NCBI GenBank assembly: GCA_963921195.1
Contig: OY992540.1
Location: 189,953,576 to 190,017,575, forward strand
DNA: 64,000 nt
Direction: 5' to 3'
Origin: Pegoplata infirma
Lineage: Eukaryota > Arthropoda > Insecta > Diptera > Anthomyiidae
Positions 1-11,252 of this stretch are shown here, in pieces; the first letter of the stretch is position 1; each line of letters begins with the position of its first letter. The position numbers were made by a program, and so were the translations under genes. The notes under the pieces were generated by a model, which was given only the letters and a program-made list of their open reading frames with translations, had not been told where the DNA came from and ran no database searches.

Positions 1-158
1 TGTTTTTTACTTTTGTTTTTTTCAAGTGTCCGGAATTTTTTTTTTTTGTCCTATACCTAAAACTTATGTGGTACAAATTAAAGGTCAATTGGATTAACTT
101 CACCCGTGGTGGCCGGCAATAAAAGTTTAGATTTCTAAAAAGTAAAAACAAAAATTAA

Positions 159-707
159 AACAAGTGAGAGTGTTAATATCCTCCAACATGTTAAAACGTA
201 TTTAAAAAAAAACCCCAGGGACGTTTTTTGGGAGGCTCGGTGGGGGTGGTGGGGGATACCTTCCGCATCGCGATAAATAAAAACTAATGTATTTAGTATG
301 CTTTTTGCTCGTTAGTAATTCCATTTTCTCATTATTTTAATGATTTTTTTAAATCCACGCCCACAAAAGGTGGCGGGCCGAAAAAAACGAAATTTTCTGG
401 CCCCCAGGTTCTCAGTGCAGGAGTTTTAACTCCTTCTGACTCAAAAATGTTTCATTTGTTTTAACAAAAACGGCAAAAAAAGATGTAAACATGGCGTTTT
501 TTAAGAGATTGTTTTAGTTATTTAAGGGGCAACTTTTTTGCCCTAGCCCGATTTTGCCCATTTCCGAACTTAACCGGCCTATAAATATAAAACATATTCG
601 TGCAAAATTTTCAGGAGTCTAGCTTTTTTATTTTGGACTTAATCGTGTTTTATACAGACGGACATTCATAGAATGACTTAGAATCGATCATAGATCAATA
701 ATATATA
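159..707 (+). mobile_element. mini-me-like dispersed repeat, 5' part
   Basis: The head motif aaaacaagtgagagtgtta at 159 recurs as the head of the copies at 39745, 51371 and 60475, and on the minus strand at 48996. The body at 370-660 matches 56090-56400. It ends with cagacggacattc and an (AT)n stretch, which is the (GTCY)n-(TA)n core recalled for the dipteran mini-me family. The core is broken at 707 and its continuation, tatactttatggggtcctc, is found at 12305, so this copy is split by the element at 708-12304. Bases 1-158 show no feature. The family name is an inference; the copy structure is seen directly. Confidence 0.6.
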
Positions 708-1371
708 TCGGCCATTCCATGAAAGATCACCCAAAATTTGACCGACGGTCTTCAGATTTTCCTTATATTTTGCAGAGAAATACTCTATGGGCCCATATAA
801 CGATTTCACTTTTGATTTCGCCATAATTCAAAAAACTCGCGATTTTATTCGATTTTTTAATTTCAAAAAACCAAAAAATCGGTCAAAAGTGTCTAACTTT
901 AAAAATCCAAATCTTTGGTAATTCTTAATGGATCTGAATGCTGAAAAACGTGTTGCGATAAGACTATCGTCCACTTTAAGAAAAAAGTTACCAAAAAATA
1001 TTTTTCGGAAAATAAGCTGCATTTTTTCGCAGTTGCATTTTTCAAATGCATTTTTCGCTGATTTGAGTATCATCCGATTTATTTTTCGTTAGCATTTTCG
1101 GAAAATTTGGAATTTTTACTTTAAATCGGCATTCTCAAATCTCTGGGACGCGCCCTTTTACTATATTATTTTTTTTTTAAGAAACTTCTTCCAAAATTTT
1201 TCTTTATGAAAGAGAAAAAATTTAAAATATTAAGTCTTAAATTTTTTTTTTTTAATTAGGTAACTATCGTATATATAACTATAATGAGACATATATTCTA
1301 GTGTACTGATTATATCTGAATGATTTAAAAAGTATTTTAATGTTATAATAATTTTATTTCATAAAAAGAAA
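708..1371 (+). repeat. Left inverted arm of the 11.6-kb element
   Basis: It matches the complement of 11253-12304 almost throughout, for example accgacggtctt, gcagagaaatactctat, cgcgattttattcga and aatgcatttttcgc. Homology stops near tttcataaaaagaa at about 1371. Open frames here (such as 828-1073 on minus) are frame shadows of the repeat. Confidence 0.75.
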
Positions 1372-1560
1372 TGAAAAAATTACAAAAAAATATGTTTGGC
1401 AAAATAAACTGCATTATTCCGCAGTTGCAATTTTCAAATGCATTTTTCGCAGATTTGAGTATAATTTTATAATTTTTTTATAATTTTTAGAAAATAAGAA
1501 TTTTTTCTTTAAATTAGCATCCTCAAAAGATCCGCTGTTCTATTTTTCGAACAGTAGAGA
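1000..1560 (+). repeat. Diverged tandem duplication of an arm segment
   Basis: The block at 1000-1170 (aataagctgcatt, cgcagttgcatt, caaatgcatttttcgc, gatttgagtat, then tttaaat and agcattctcaaa) recurs in the same order and orientation at 1391-1560, an offset of about 390 bp, with many substitutions. The sequence from 1560 to 1850 is AT-rich and unassigned. Confidence 0.6.
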
Positions 1561-1847
1561 TACCATTTTTCTAAAATATATTTATGTATGAAGAAGGTGG
1601 AATTTCAGTCTTATTTTTTAGAAAATGAAACAAATATCCCTCCTTGACCACCATAATTTATATGTGAAGAAATGCAATGTGCATCAGCACAGAAATTGTT
1701 TCAAGCTAAATCGAAAACTAACCATTTTTTATTTTCGGCTTTAAATTTTTTTAGTTAATTTGTTTTTTTTTTTGGATTTAATTTATTATCAAATTCCACT
1801 AATTCATATCATTTTTAAATTTTTTTTGTTTGAAAATAATGAAATAA

Positions 1848-2125
1848 ATGAATAAAAACCAAATAAATCCAAATATTAAAATTTCATTTATTTGCGACAC
1901 GGATAAAAATTGTTTAATTTGGCAAAAATTTTTATTATGTACTAGCCGTATGTGGAATAAACTCCCCGCAGACGTCTTCCCAACCAGCTACAATTTGGAA
2001 AAATTCAAATTAAACGTCCACAAACACTACTCCTTCTCTCCTTCTCCTCATAACCTATTTTCCTAATACCAACACAATGCATTGCGTCAGTAGGGGGCAT
2101 CCTCTAAGTGTTGGCTCAAAGTAAA
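1848..2125 (+). pseudogene. 3' end of a CR1-like non-LTR retrotransposon (RT C-terminus and tail)
   Basis: The frame 1848-2066 contains SRMWNKLPADVFP followed by TSYNLEKFKLNVHKH. This resembles the extreme C-terminus of CR1/L2/BS-type reverse transcriptase proteins (W-N-x-LP ... VFP ... YNL ... FK). A short 3' UTR with gtagggggcatcctctaagtg and an A-rich tail (about 2115-2135) follows, as expected at such a 3' end. No endonuclease or catalytic RT motif is present, so this is a 5'-truncated dead copy. It reads on the opposite strand to the CR1-like element at 17-22 kb and differs from it in sequence. Confidence 0.55.
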
Positions 2126-2134
2126 AAAAAAGAA

Positions 2135-4475
2135 AATATTCCGGGAGGTGCACTTACATTCCAAATTTCAAGTCTATAGCCTCAGTTGTTTGTAGAAATA
2201 TAAAATGTGCCAAACAAAGTACATTTTCTATTCCTTTTACTCTCTTAGAATCAGCATTTTTCAAAAATACAGCCCCATTGGATTTACATTTCAGAAGGTG
2301 CACCCACATTCCAAATTTCAGGTGTTTATCTTCAGTGGTTTGTGGAAATAAAAAAAGGACCAAAATACTTTTTTTTACCCCCTTAGAATCAACATTTCCA
2401 AAATCGCAGCCTTATTGGATCTACATTTCAGGAGGTCTCAAATTTCAAGTGTATTGCTTCAGCAGTTTGTGGAAATAAAAAAAACGACAAAAATACCTTT
2501 TATACCCCTTTAACCCCCCTTAAAATCAACATTTCCAAAAACCCAGCCTTATTGGATCTCCATTTCAGGAGGTCCACCTACTTTCCAAATTTCAAGTGTA
2601 TTGCTTCAGTGGTTTGTGGAAATATAAAAAGTACCAAAATACCTTTTTTTAACCCGTTTACCCCCTTAGAATCAACATTTCCAAAATCGCAGCTAAATTG
2701 ATTGTTTGATATTTGCTAGAAATATTTTTTTTCTGTTGTTGGATCTTACATTCCTAATTTTAAGTTTTTATGATCTTTATTTAAGCATGTGATGCTACAT
2801 TCCAAATTTCAAGCTAATAAAACCATTATTTAAGTATATATAAAAAGTACCACAATACCCTTTTTACCCGTTTTACCCCCATAGAATCATTATTTCAAAA
2901 AACCCAGCCTTAGTTGATCTATATTCCGGGAGATGCAGCTACATTTCAAATTTCAAATCTCTATCTTCATTGGTTTGTGGAACTATAAAAAGTACTAACG
3001 TACCTGTTTTTGCACATTTTACCCCCTTAGAATCAACATTTCCAAAACCCAAACCTTAGTTGACCTATATTCCGGGAGGTGCATCTATATTCCAAATTTC
3101 AAGTCTCTAGCTTCAGTGGTTTGTGGAAATATAAAAAGTACCAAAAAACCTTTTTTACCTCTATTCCCTAGAATCAACCTTTCCAAAAACTCAGCCTTAA
3201 AGGATCTATTCTTCGGGATGCGCACCTCCATACCAAATTTCAAGTCCCCATTTGGTTCCCTGTTTTATTCCATTTGTTTCCCTGTTCCATTCCGATTAGT
3301 CCCATGTGGCTGTCATTCCGTTCCGAATATGCGTTTACATGCGCTAAAAAACAAAAAATTCTTTGCCTTCATTAGAAATCTGCATTCCAAATTTAAAGTT
3401 TCCAGGACTATTATTTCAGGAATTATAATAATTACCAAAATAAATTTTTTTACCCCCTTAGAATCGAAATTTCGAAAAAGAACTTTTTCAAAATTTTTCC
3501 CGTTGTTGGAACTAACATTTTAACATTTTTTTGTAGGACCTTAATTTCAAAAAATTTAGAAAGTAGCAAAGTAAATTTTTTTACTACTTTTTACCCTTAG
3601 GAGTCCGAATTTCCAGAAAGTACTTTTTTGGGGAATGTTTTTCCGTTGGAGGATCCTACATTCCAATTTTCAAATTAATAGGATTTTTTTTTTTCAGAAA
3701 AAGTAAAAAGTACCAAAAAGTTACCCCTCTTAGAATCGGTATTTCGAAAAAGTACTTTTTCATAATTTTTTTCATTGTTGGAAACAACAATGCAAATTTT
3801 AATTTTTTATAGGACTTTAATTTAAAAAAATATAAAAAGTACCAAAGTACAATTTTTTACCCCTTTTAACCCTTAGGAATCCGAATTTCCAGAAAGTACT
3901 TTTTTTGGGAATGTTTTTCCGTTAGAGGACCCTACATTCCAATTTTCGAATTAATAGGATTTTTTTTCAGAAAAAAAAAAGTACCAAAGTACTCTCTTTT
4001 TTACCCCCCTTAGAATCGGAATTTCGAAAAAGTACGTTTTCAGAATTTTTTCCGTTGTTGGAACCACCATTGCAAATTTTTATATTTTTGTTGGACCTTA
4101 ATTTCAAAAAATATAAAAAGTACCAAAGTACCATTTTTACCCTTTTAACCCTTAGGAATCCGAATTTCCAGAAAGTTCTTTTTTTGGGAATGTTTTTCAG
4201 TTAGAGGATCCTAAATTTCAAATTTCAAATTAATTGAATTTTTTCAGAAAAAATAAAAAGTACCAAAGTACTCGCTTTTTCTCTCTTTTCAACCTTCGTT
4301 TTAACCCCTTAAAATCAACTTTTCTAAAAACCCGGCCTTAGCGGATATGTATTCCAGGAGGTGAAACTACAATCCAAATTTCAAGACTCTAGCTTCAGTG
4401 GTTTGGGCTGTGGGATGATGCGTGATTAGTATGTCAGTCAGTCAGTCATCAGTCAGTCACGCAACTACTTTATAT
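2135..4475 (+). repeat. Degenerate tandem array, ~140-150-bp units (mini-me-like interior)
   Basis: Units share an ordered set of motifs: ccgggaggtgcay, attccaaatttcaagt, cttcagtggtttgtgg, aaatataaaaagtacc, ccccttagaatcaacattt and cccagccttagtgg. Starts near 2142, 2291, 2428, 2566, 2926, 3071 and 3212 give a period of 137-149 bp. From about 3540 to 4300 a diverged form has a longer period of about 275 bp (marker gaatgtttttccgtt). The same unit forms the array at 41380-42415 inside a mini-me-like element, and both end with gatgatg followed by gtcagtcagtca. ORFs here (e.g. 3116-3523) are not credible genes. Confidence 0.8.
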
Positions 4476-5459
4476 ATACCCTACGGGAAATGAGGTGTCG
4501 ATTGATCCAAAGTGCCAAATATATGATAGGTGAATAATGTACATATCACAAAACTGGTGAAAACCAAAATGTCAATGTAAGTGAAAGTGGTAATTTCGGT
4601 AAAGAAACCAATCCCATGACTATTAAAAAGGTGGCAGAACATTAACGAGTTTAATAATGATATATCAAGTAACTGGTGAAAATATAACATACCACTAAAG
4701 ACAATCTTAAAGTACTGGAAACTTTACAGTTGAAGTGGTGACATGATACAGAACAGGTTACAAAATAATAAGATATAAATGAAAAAATGACAATGAGTTC
4801 CGAAAACCCTATCACGTGACTATAAAAATTCGTATTTATATTGAACTGATTCAAACAGAACCGATTTTGTGGCGGAAGAAAAGGTGACATAACACTGAAC
4901 TAGTTTTAAAGAACTGATAAAGTTACTGTTAAAGTGGTGTCAGATCACTGTACTAGCTAAAACCTTTAAAATCTTAGGTTTTCATTCTTTGTATATCGCA
5001 TTGAAATACACTGTGCAACAAACTTAGGGTCGCCGAGTGTAAATTGATTGGGGTAAAAAAAAATTAAAGCATACCATAAGTAGACCAAACCCCTCAAAGG
5101 GTTTTGAAAGTTTAGCTCGAGATGATTTTTTTATGGTCCACCAAAGTTTTTAAATTTTGTTTTAAAGGCGTTTGGAATAAGTCCAAAAAAATGTATTAAA
5201 CCTACTTCTGATCTAAATTTGATACATGTTTTCATTAAAATTCGATGGCGGTTCTTTTCTTATAGCATATTAACCCTCTATCTCCCATTTTTAGGGGTCG
5301 TTTAAGTATTTTTTTTTTTTTTCAACATGCTCATAGAACGCCATTAAATATGCATTTAAAAGGTTAAGATGTTCTACAAAAACTTTCTGGATCATATTTC
5401 ACTAGGGGTTGTAAAATATAAAAAGTTGTTGTGGCATAAGCAAAATGCTTAAAAAAAAA

Positions 5460-6312
5460 TAATTAAATAATTATATTTCAAAAATTTTAAATTATATTTC
5501 AAAAATTTCTAATTATGTTTCAGAAGTTTCAATTTCTGTTTCAAAAATTTCCATTTACAATTCAAAAATTTTTAATTATATTTTAAAAAATTTCTAAATA
5601 TAATTCAAAAATTTTAATTATAATTCATAACATAAATTTCCATTTATAATTTAAAAAATTCCAACTATATTTCAGAAATTTCCATTTATATTTCAGAAAT
5701 TTCCATTTATATTTCAGAACTTTCCATTTATGTTGAGAAAGATTTATGTTTCAGAATTTTCCATTTATATTTTAGAAATTTCCATTTATGTTTCAAAAAT
5801 TTCCAATTGTATTTCAATATTTTTTAAATGCTTTTCAGAAAATTCCATTTGTATATCAAAAATTTCCATTTGCATTTCCAAATTTTCTAAATGCTTTTAA
5901 GGAATTTCCATTTATAATTAAAAAAATTTCATTTGTATTTCAGAAACTTCCAATTGTATTTCAGAAACATAAATGGATATTTCTGAAATATAAATAGAAA
6001 ATTCTGAAATATAAATGGAAATTTCTGAAACATAAATAGAAATTTCTGAAATATAAATGGAAATTTCTGAAATATAATTGGAATTTTTTTAATTATAAAT
6101 GGAAATTTTTTAATTATAATTGGACATTTTTTAATTATATTTGAAATTTTTGAAATATAATTGAAAATTTCTGAATTATAAATTGAAATTTCTGAAATAT
6201 AATTGGAAATTTCTGAAATATAATTGGAAATTTTTGAAATATAATTGGAAATTTCTGAAATATAATTGGAAATTTTTGAAATATAATTTTTATTTTCTGA
6301 AATAAAATTGGA
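5460..6312. repeat. Head-to-head array of a ~21-24-bp repeat
   Basis: From 5460 to about 5965 the plus strand repeats variants of tatttcagaaatttccattta. From about 5968 to 6312 the complement (ataaatggaaatttctgaaat) repeats instead, so the array is a palindrome centred near 5967. Repetitive translations such as YISEISNYISKI come from the tandem unit and are not a gene. The phrase ttaaccctctatctccca with tAGGGGTC shortly after occurs just before (5269) and just after (6329) the array in the same orientation. Sequence 4960-5460 has no other recognisable feature. Confidence 0.8.
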
Positions 6313-6606
6313 AATGGTAAAGAACATGTTAACCCTCTATCTCCCAGTATTAGGGGTCATTTTAGTCCCTTTTTCGTGTAGTTACAAACATCAGCGAAAA
6401 CCCATTGTTCCTGTACTCCATATGTTGGGTGCAAAAAGTTTTGAAATAGAGAAAAGACCAATTGAATTTCAAAAAAGCCAAATTGAAATACAAAAAAAAG
6501 CCCAATTGAATTTCGGTAAAATAAAAAACTCATAGCAATTGGCAAAAAATCAACCTGTGTATATTCAGCAGAGGCTCTTATTAAAAAAATCAGTAAATAA
6601 GTAATA

Positions 6607-6743
6607 TGGAGTTCACACTAGCGACTTTAAACAAGTTGTTTAACAAAACACCAGTAACAGAATAAAAACGTAATGGATACAGAACAAAGACTTTTTTAAA
6701 CATCTCACTTTTAAACACTTCAAAACAGCAAGTGTGAACGCCG
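6607..6743. mobile_element. 137-bp MITE, TA duplication
   Basis: Ends tggagttcacactagc and gcaagtgtgaacgccg are imperfect inverted repeats flanked by TA at 6605-6606 and 6744-6745. There is no coding capacity. The flanks 6313-6604 and 6744-7075 are AT-rich with nothing else assigned. Confidence 0.55.
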
Positions 6744-7075
6744 TATAAAGCTGTTTGGTGTTTTCCACACAAAAGGCATACACTTTTGGTTTGATTTTAC
6801 ATACTTTCTCGTTAAAATCTTTAAATCGAATTTGAATTTAGAACCATGATTTTATGGGAACATTTTTTTTAAATTTTTCGTAGATTACGTTTCTGATATA
6901 ATCTTGGTAAACCAAAACATTGACCCATCCCATTAAACATATTTTTAAAACTAAATTTCTTACATAAAAAACTATGTATATTTTAAAAATTGAATTATTC
7001 TAAAAAGTAACTAACATAAAATAAATCTAAAATAAATTTAAAAGTTATTTTTATATGTTTCCTTTTATGATTAAA

Positions 7076-10000
7076 CTAGCTGACCCGGTCCGCGTTGCTG
7101 GCCCTAAGAAAACATCGATTCTTTTTTTATTGCATCTCGATCTTAATATACAGTGTCGGACAAAACTTAAGCACGGGATCGTGTCCATAAGTAGCCTTTA
7201 GTTCCACCTTCGGTTAGCACTATCTATAGAGAAATCTATTGAAAAACAGACAGACGCAACGTTAATTATAGTGTGTCATTTTACGCATTCTTATCGAATC
7301 GTGGCCTTTAATATAGCTAAACTTCCAAGTTGCGTCCTCGGTAAGTAATGTCTATACTGCAAATTTCAATGAAATCGGTTTAGCCATTTTTGAGTGATTG
7401 CGGAAGTGGAAGAAATAACTTTTATTAAATAAAAAAAGGGAGTGACATTTTTTACCCCTATGCCGAATCGCGTTCTAGCATGAACTGTAGTTCCAGCTCG
7501 GTTAGAACTATCAGTTTTAAAAGATAAAATAACGTTGAGTATAGCATTAACTTACTCCTCTTTGTCGAATCGAGTTCTTATATGTCATGTAGTTCCACCC
7601 TATTTTAGCACTATCTGTGCAGGAAATTTCATTAGGATCGGCTTAGTCGTTTTTGCTTGATTGTGGAAGTGGCAGGAATATATTATTTTTTTTTTTGTTT
7701 TTTTAACAAATGCTCAGGGGATCTCCCCTATAAATGAAATTTATTGTATTTTCGCGCCTTTTTACATTATATGGCCCACATATGCAATTGATTAGCACTA
7801 TCTTGATTAAAAAAGCCAAGAGAATCGGTTCAAATGTTTTTGCGTAATTGTGATCGTAGTGTAACATGGCCTATAGTTCCGCACTCCGTTGGTACTGTCA
7901 GTACTAAAAATTTAATTAAAATAGTATCTCAATACATTCCCTTTGTCCGATAACGCTCTAAAATGATACGTAGTATGTACTCGATTAGTACTATCTTTGG
8001 TTTAAATTTCATCAAAATCGGGTTATTAATTTTTTATATACAGATGTCAAAAGTGGTGGAATGTGAAAATTCGATTTTGCCACGCCCCTCCGCCCACAGG
8101 CAGAAAATCAAAAATCTGACCACACAGTGTTACTCCCCAGGCAATTCTGAATATTCCCTGAAAATTTAATAAAGATCGGTCCAGCCGTTTTCGAGTCCAT
8201 ACGGAACATACATACATACCCACATACATACACACATCCATTTTTATATATGGGGGTTTTCGTGTCAACTGACACAACTTTTGAAACCGATGTCTTCCGA
8301 TCGGGATGAAATTTGCACCAAGGTTAGTCCTATTGGATAGTAGTTCAGACACAATTTTTCAACGAGATCGGTCAAGAACTCTCTGAGTTAGAGGGGGTCG
8401 AAATTTGACATTTTGGCCAAAGAGGTGTTGATTCTCATCCATGTAACTTCTTACCTATTGTTTTTAGCAAAATGTGTCCCAAAGAGTTTAGATAGATATT
8501 TCTTCAGTCTTTCGACAAAAAAAATATAAAAAAAATAAAAAAAAAAATTTTTGATTTTTTTTCTTAAAAATCCAAAACTTTTTTGACTTTTTCCTCAAAT
8601 TGGGCCCTTTTTTTTTTTTTTTTTTTGATTCAAAAAAAAGCTTAGGTGATATCCTTTAAGAGCTGTGGGGTCGCTTAGTGGGATGCGATTGGGATATCTA
8701 TGAAAAAATTTTTTTTTTAACTTTGGAACACAAAAAACGGTTCTTCAATTTGCACTATTAGGCGTGGGATAGCTAACCAGTTTTCGATTTCGATCCGCAA
8801 TACCCTCTAATTTTTTTAGGTTCAAAAAAGAAAGCACGAGCCAAAAAATGGGGGCGGTGGGGAGGGGCCATATGGCCCCTCATTGGGGTCAAAGTTGGGC
8901 GTAAAGAGGTAAAAATCCTCAAAAAGCCCCAAAACTCCCCTAGAAACGCCCCTGGTGGGGTGCAATGTGAGACCGACCTCCAATAATTTTCTGCCCCCAA
9001 CATTTTTCTTGAACATACCTTACCCCTATTTCCACTTCCTAAGGGGGCTCCCATACAAAATGAAATTTTTATAAAATTTGCTCCTACCGCTCTAACTGTC
9101 CATAGGGTGCCCCTAGAGATGTAAAATGTATGACCGACCCCCAATATTTTTTCAACTCCAACATTTTCTTAGAATACACCTACCCTTTATTTTCAACTCT
9201 TAAGGGGGTCCCCATACATTTTTTTTTATTTTTTTATTAGTTTTTAAAAATACATGTTTTTATAATGTATGGGAGCCCCTTAGAGAGTGGAGATAGGGTG
9301 TTATGATGTTCGGACAAAATGTTGGTAGCTAAAAAATAATGGGGGTTGGTCGTAATTTTTGCCTCTCTAGGAGGCACGATAGGGGCGGTAGGAGCTGGTT
9401 TAATAAAACAAATTTATAAAAAATAAAAGAAATGTATGGGGACCACCTTAAGGGTTAAAGATACATTGTAGGTATGTTTGCAAAAAATGTTGGAATTAAT
9501 AAAATAATGGAGGTCGGTCATACATTTGGCCCCACTAGGGGCACTTTAGGGTAAGTTAGAATGGTAGGATCAAATTTTTTAAAAATGTTTTGTATGGGAG
9601 CCCCCTTAGGAAGTGGAAATAGGGGTAAGGTATGTTCAAGAAAAATGTTGGGGGCAGAAAATTATTGGAGGTCGGTCTCACATTGCACCCCTCCAGGGGC
9701 GTTTCTAGGGGAGTTTTGGGGCTTTTTGAGAATTTTTACCTCTTTACGCCTAACTTTGACCCCAATGAGGGGCCATATAGCCCCTCCCCACCGCCCCCAT
9801 TTTTTGGCTCGTGCTTTCTTTTTCGAACCTAAAAAAATTAGAGGGTATCGCGGATCGAAATCGAAAACTGGTTAGCTATCCCACGCCTAATAGTGCAAAT
9901 TGAAGAACCGTTTTTTGTGTTCCAAAATTAAAAAATTTTTTTTTTCATAGATATCCCACTCGCATCCCACTAAGCGACCCCACAGCTCTTAAAGGAATTC

Positions 10001-10397
10001 ACCTAAGCTTTCTTTTGAATCAAAAAAAAAAAAAAAAAAAAAGGGCCCAATTTGAGGAAAAAGTCAAAAAAGTTTTGGATTTTTAAGAAAAAAAATCAAA
10101 AATTTTTTTTTTATTTTTTTTTCGAAAGACTGAAGAAATATCTATCTAAACTCTTTGGGACACATTTTGCTAAAAACAATAGGTAAGAAGTTACATGGAT
10201 GAGAATCAACGCCTCTTTGGCCAAAATGTCAAATTTCGACCCCCTCTAACTCAGAGAGTTCTTGACCGATCTCGTTGAAAAATTGTGTCTGAACTACTAT
10301 CCAATAGGACTAACCTTGGTGCAAATTTCATCCCGATCGGAAGACATCGGTTTCAAAAGTTGTGTCAGTTGACACGAAAACCCCCATATATAGAAGA
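7076..10397 (-). mobile_element. Helitron-like nonautonomous element (minus), split by a palindrome
   Basis: On the minus strand the 3' end reads gcggaccgggtcagCTAG followed by T (plus coordinates 7076-7079). This matches the 3' end of the copy at 57767-59542. The body (7080-8245) holds diverged ~200-bp units with the phrases accgattttgatgaaattt, agtactaaccgagt and cgatcggacaaag. The 5' terminus, ccatttttatatata on plus, is interrupted at 8250 and resumes at 10387 as tatatagaag. With TC-start rules the end is 10394 (TCTATATA) or 10397 (TCTTCTATATA, which leaves a proper A|T target). No Rep or helicase frame is present. Confidence 0.7.
8251..10386. mobile_element. 2.1-kb palindromic (foldback) element, TA duplication
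   Basis: The left arm starts tgggggttttcgtgtcaact and the right arm ends with its near-exact complement, agttgacacgaaaaccccca. Arms of about 1 kb meet near 9318. TA flanks (8249-8250 and 10387-10388) collapse to the intact (TA)5 of a Helitron 5' end. The centre holds ~170-bp units (tgtatgggagccccctta, ggtcggtc, ggggca) facing outward on both sides. The two arms give mirror-image ORFs (8773-9144 minus and 9561-9875 plus) with nearly identical translations. This reflects arm identity and is not evidence for a gene. Confidence 0.8.
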
Positions 10398-11168
10398 TAT
10401 TTTCCAAAACTTAATTTATGTTTGTACTCATAAGTATATTTATGTATACCTTATTGAATTACAGTCCACTATTTTTTTTGTTAATTTGTAAGGTATATTT
10501 CATATACCTTACTAAATTAAAATTGTTACCTTGAATTAAATATTTATATTATTTATGAAAAAAAAAAATTAAAAAAATTTTAAAAATGAACTTGTTAGCA
10601 ATGTACTTATATAGCATATTCTTCGTTAGTATCATGATATGTTCAATTAGACCAGTATAGTGATGTGTCACTAAACTGAAAGTTTTGAACTATTTATGAA
10701 ACATATCACAAGGCGACTGCTTTTTGATGTGTTCAATGTAAATTATTTTTCTTCAGTCTCGTGGTATGTCTGCTTTAACCAGTCAAGTGATATATTTGTT
10801 CATGGTAGTCCTGCGACATATCATTGGACTGCTCTAAGAGAGCATATCACTGGACTGAATAAAAATAATTCATATAAAACCTGTCTTCTTTTAGTCACCA
10901 CGTGCCATGTGTGAAAGCACTTTTGTATATGATAATTGTAACTTGTTCTAATGCATGTTTACTTAAACCTCTCCGGTGGTGTGTCATCTTTGACAATCTC
11001 TGTGACATAGCACGAGGAGCACAAATAGTAGAAATTGCCCCCTCCTAGGACAACCCCATGTTAAAGTGACCAGTCTTTCACAAAGGAAAGAACCAAATCA
11101 GGGACAGGTTACTGCCACAAAGTTCCAGTCACGTGACTAACTCCGTGACTGGTTCGTTTCCCGTAGGG
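10398..11168. repeat. Right subterminal repeat zone of the 4479-11168 element
   Basis: The motif catatcac, often with actg or actgg nearby, occurs repeatedly (around 10690, 10830 and 10850), together with gatatgttcaatt, gtgatgtgtcac and gatatatttgttc. A similar but more decayed set lies at 4500-4950 near the other end. The 10696-10914 frame is considered fortuitous. Confidence 0.4.
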
Positions 11169-11252
11169 TATAGATTGAGTTTTTAGACCAAAGGGTACCT
11201 GGCAATCGACGAAATTCGACGACAATGTTTGCTGGGTTAATTAATATTTAAG

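Larger units (their letters stand above)
4479..11168. mobile_element. 6.7-kb TA-flanked element with short inverted ends (CCCTACGGGAAA)
   Basis: The left end ccctacgggaaatga (4479) and the right end ttcgtttcccgtaggg (to 11168) are inverted and flanked by tata on both sides. Both subterminal zones (4480-4960 and 10600-11168) carry many scattered variants of catatcac, actggt and gtggtgacat, which look like repeated protein-binding sites. No transposase frame is visible. Much of its length is explained by internal insertions: the array at 5460-6312, a MITE at 6607-6743 and the Helitron at 7076-10397 with its palindrome. It is probably a nonautonomous DNA transposon with subterminal repeats. The pairing of the two ends rests on about a dozen matching bases plus the shared subterminal motif. 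Confidence 0.5.

Noticed and set aside
3116..3523. 135-codon plus frame
   Set aside because: Runs through the ~145-bp tandem array; composition follows the repeat.
5929..6327. 132-codon ISEISNYISKI-type repetitive protein
   Set aside because: Product of the 21-24-bp tandem repeat; no unique coding part.
8773..9875. Mirror ORFs of 123 and 104 codons with almost the same protein
   Set aside because: They lie in opposite arms of a palindrome, so similarity is automatic; overlapping alternative frames are equally open and no domain is recognisable.
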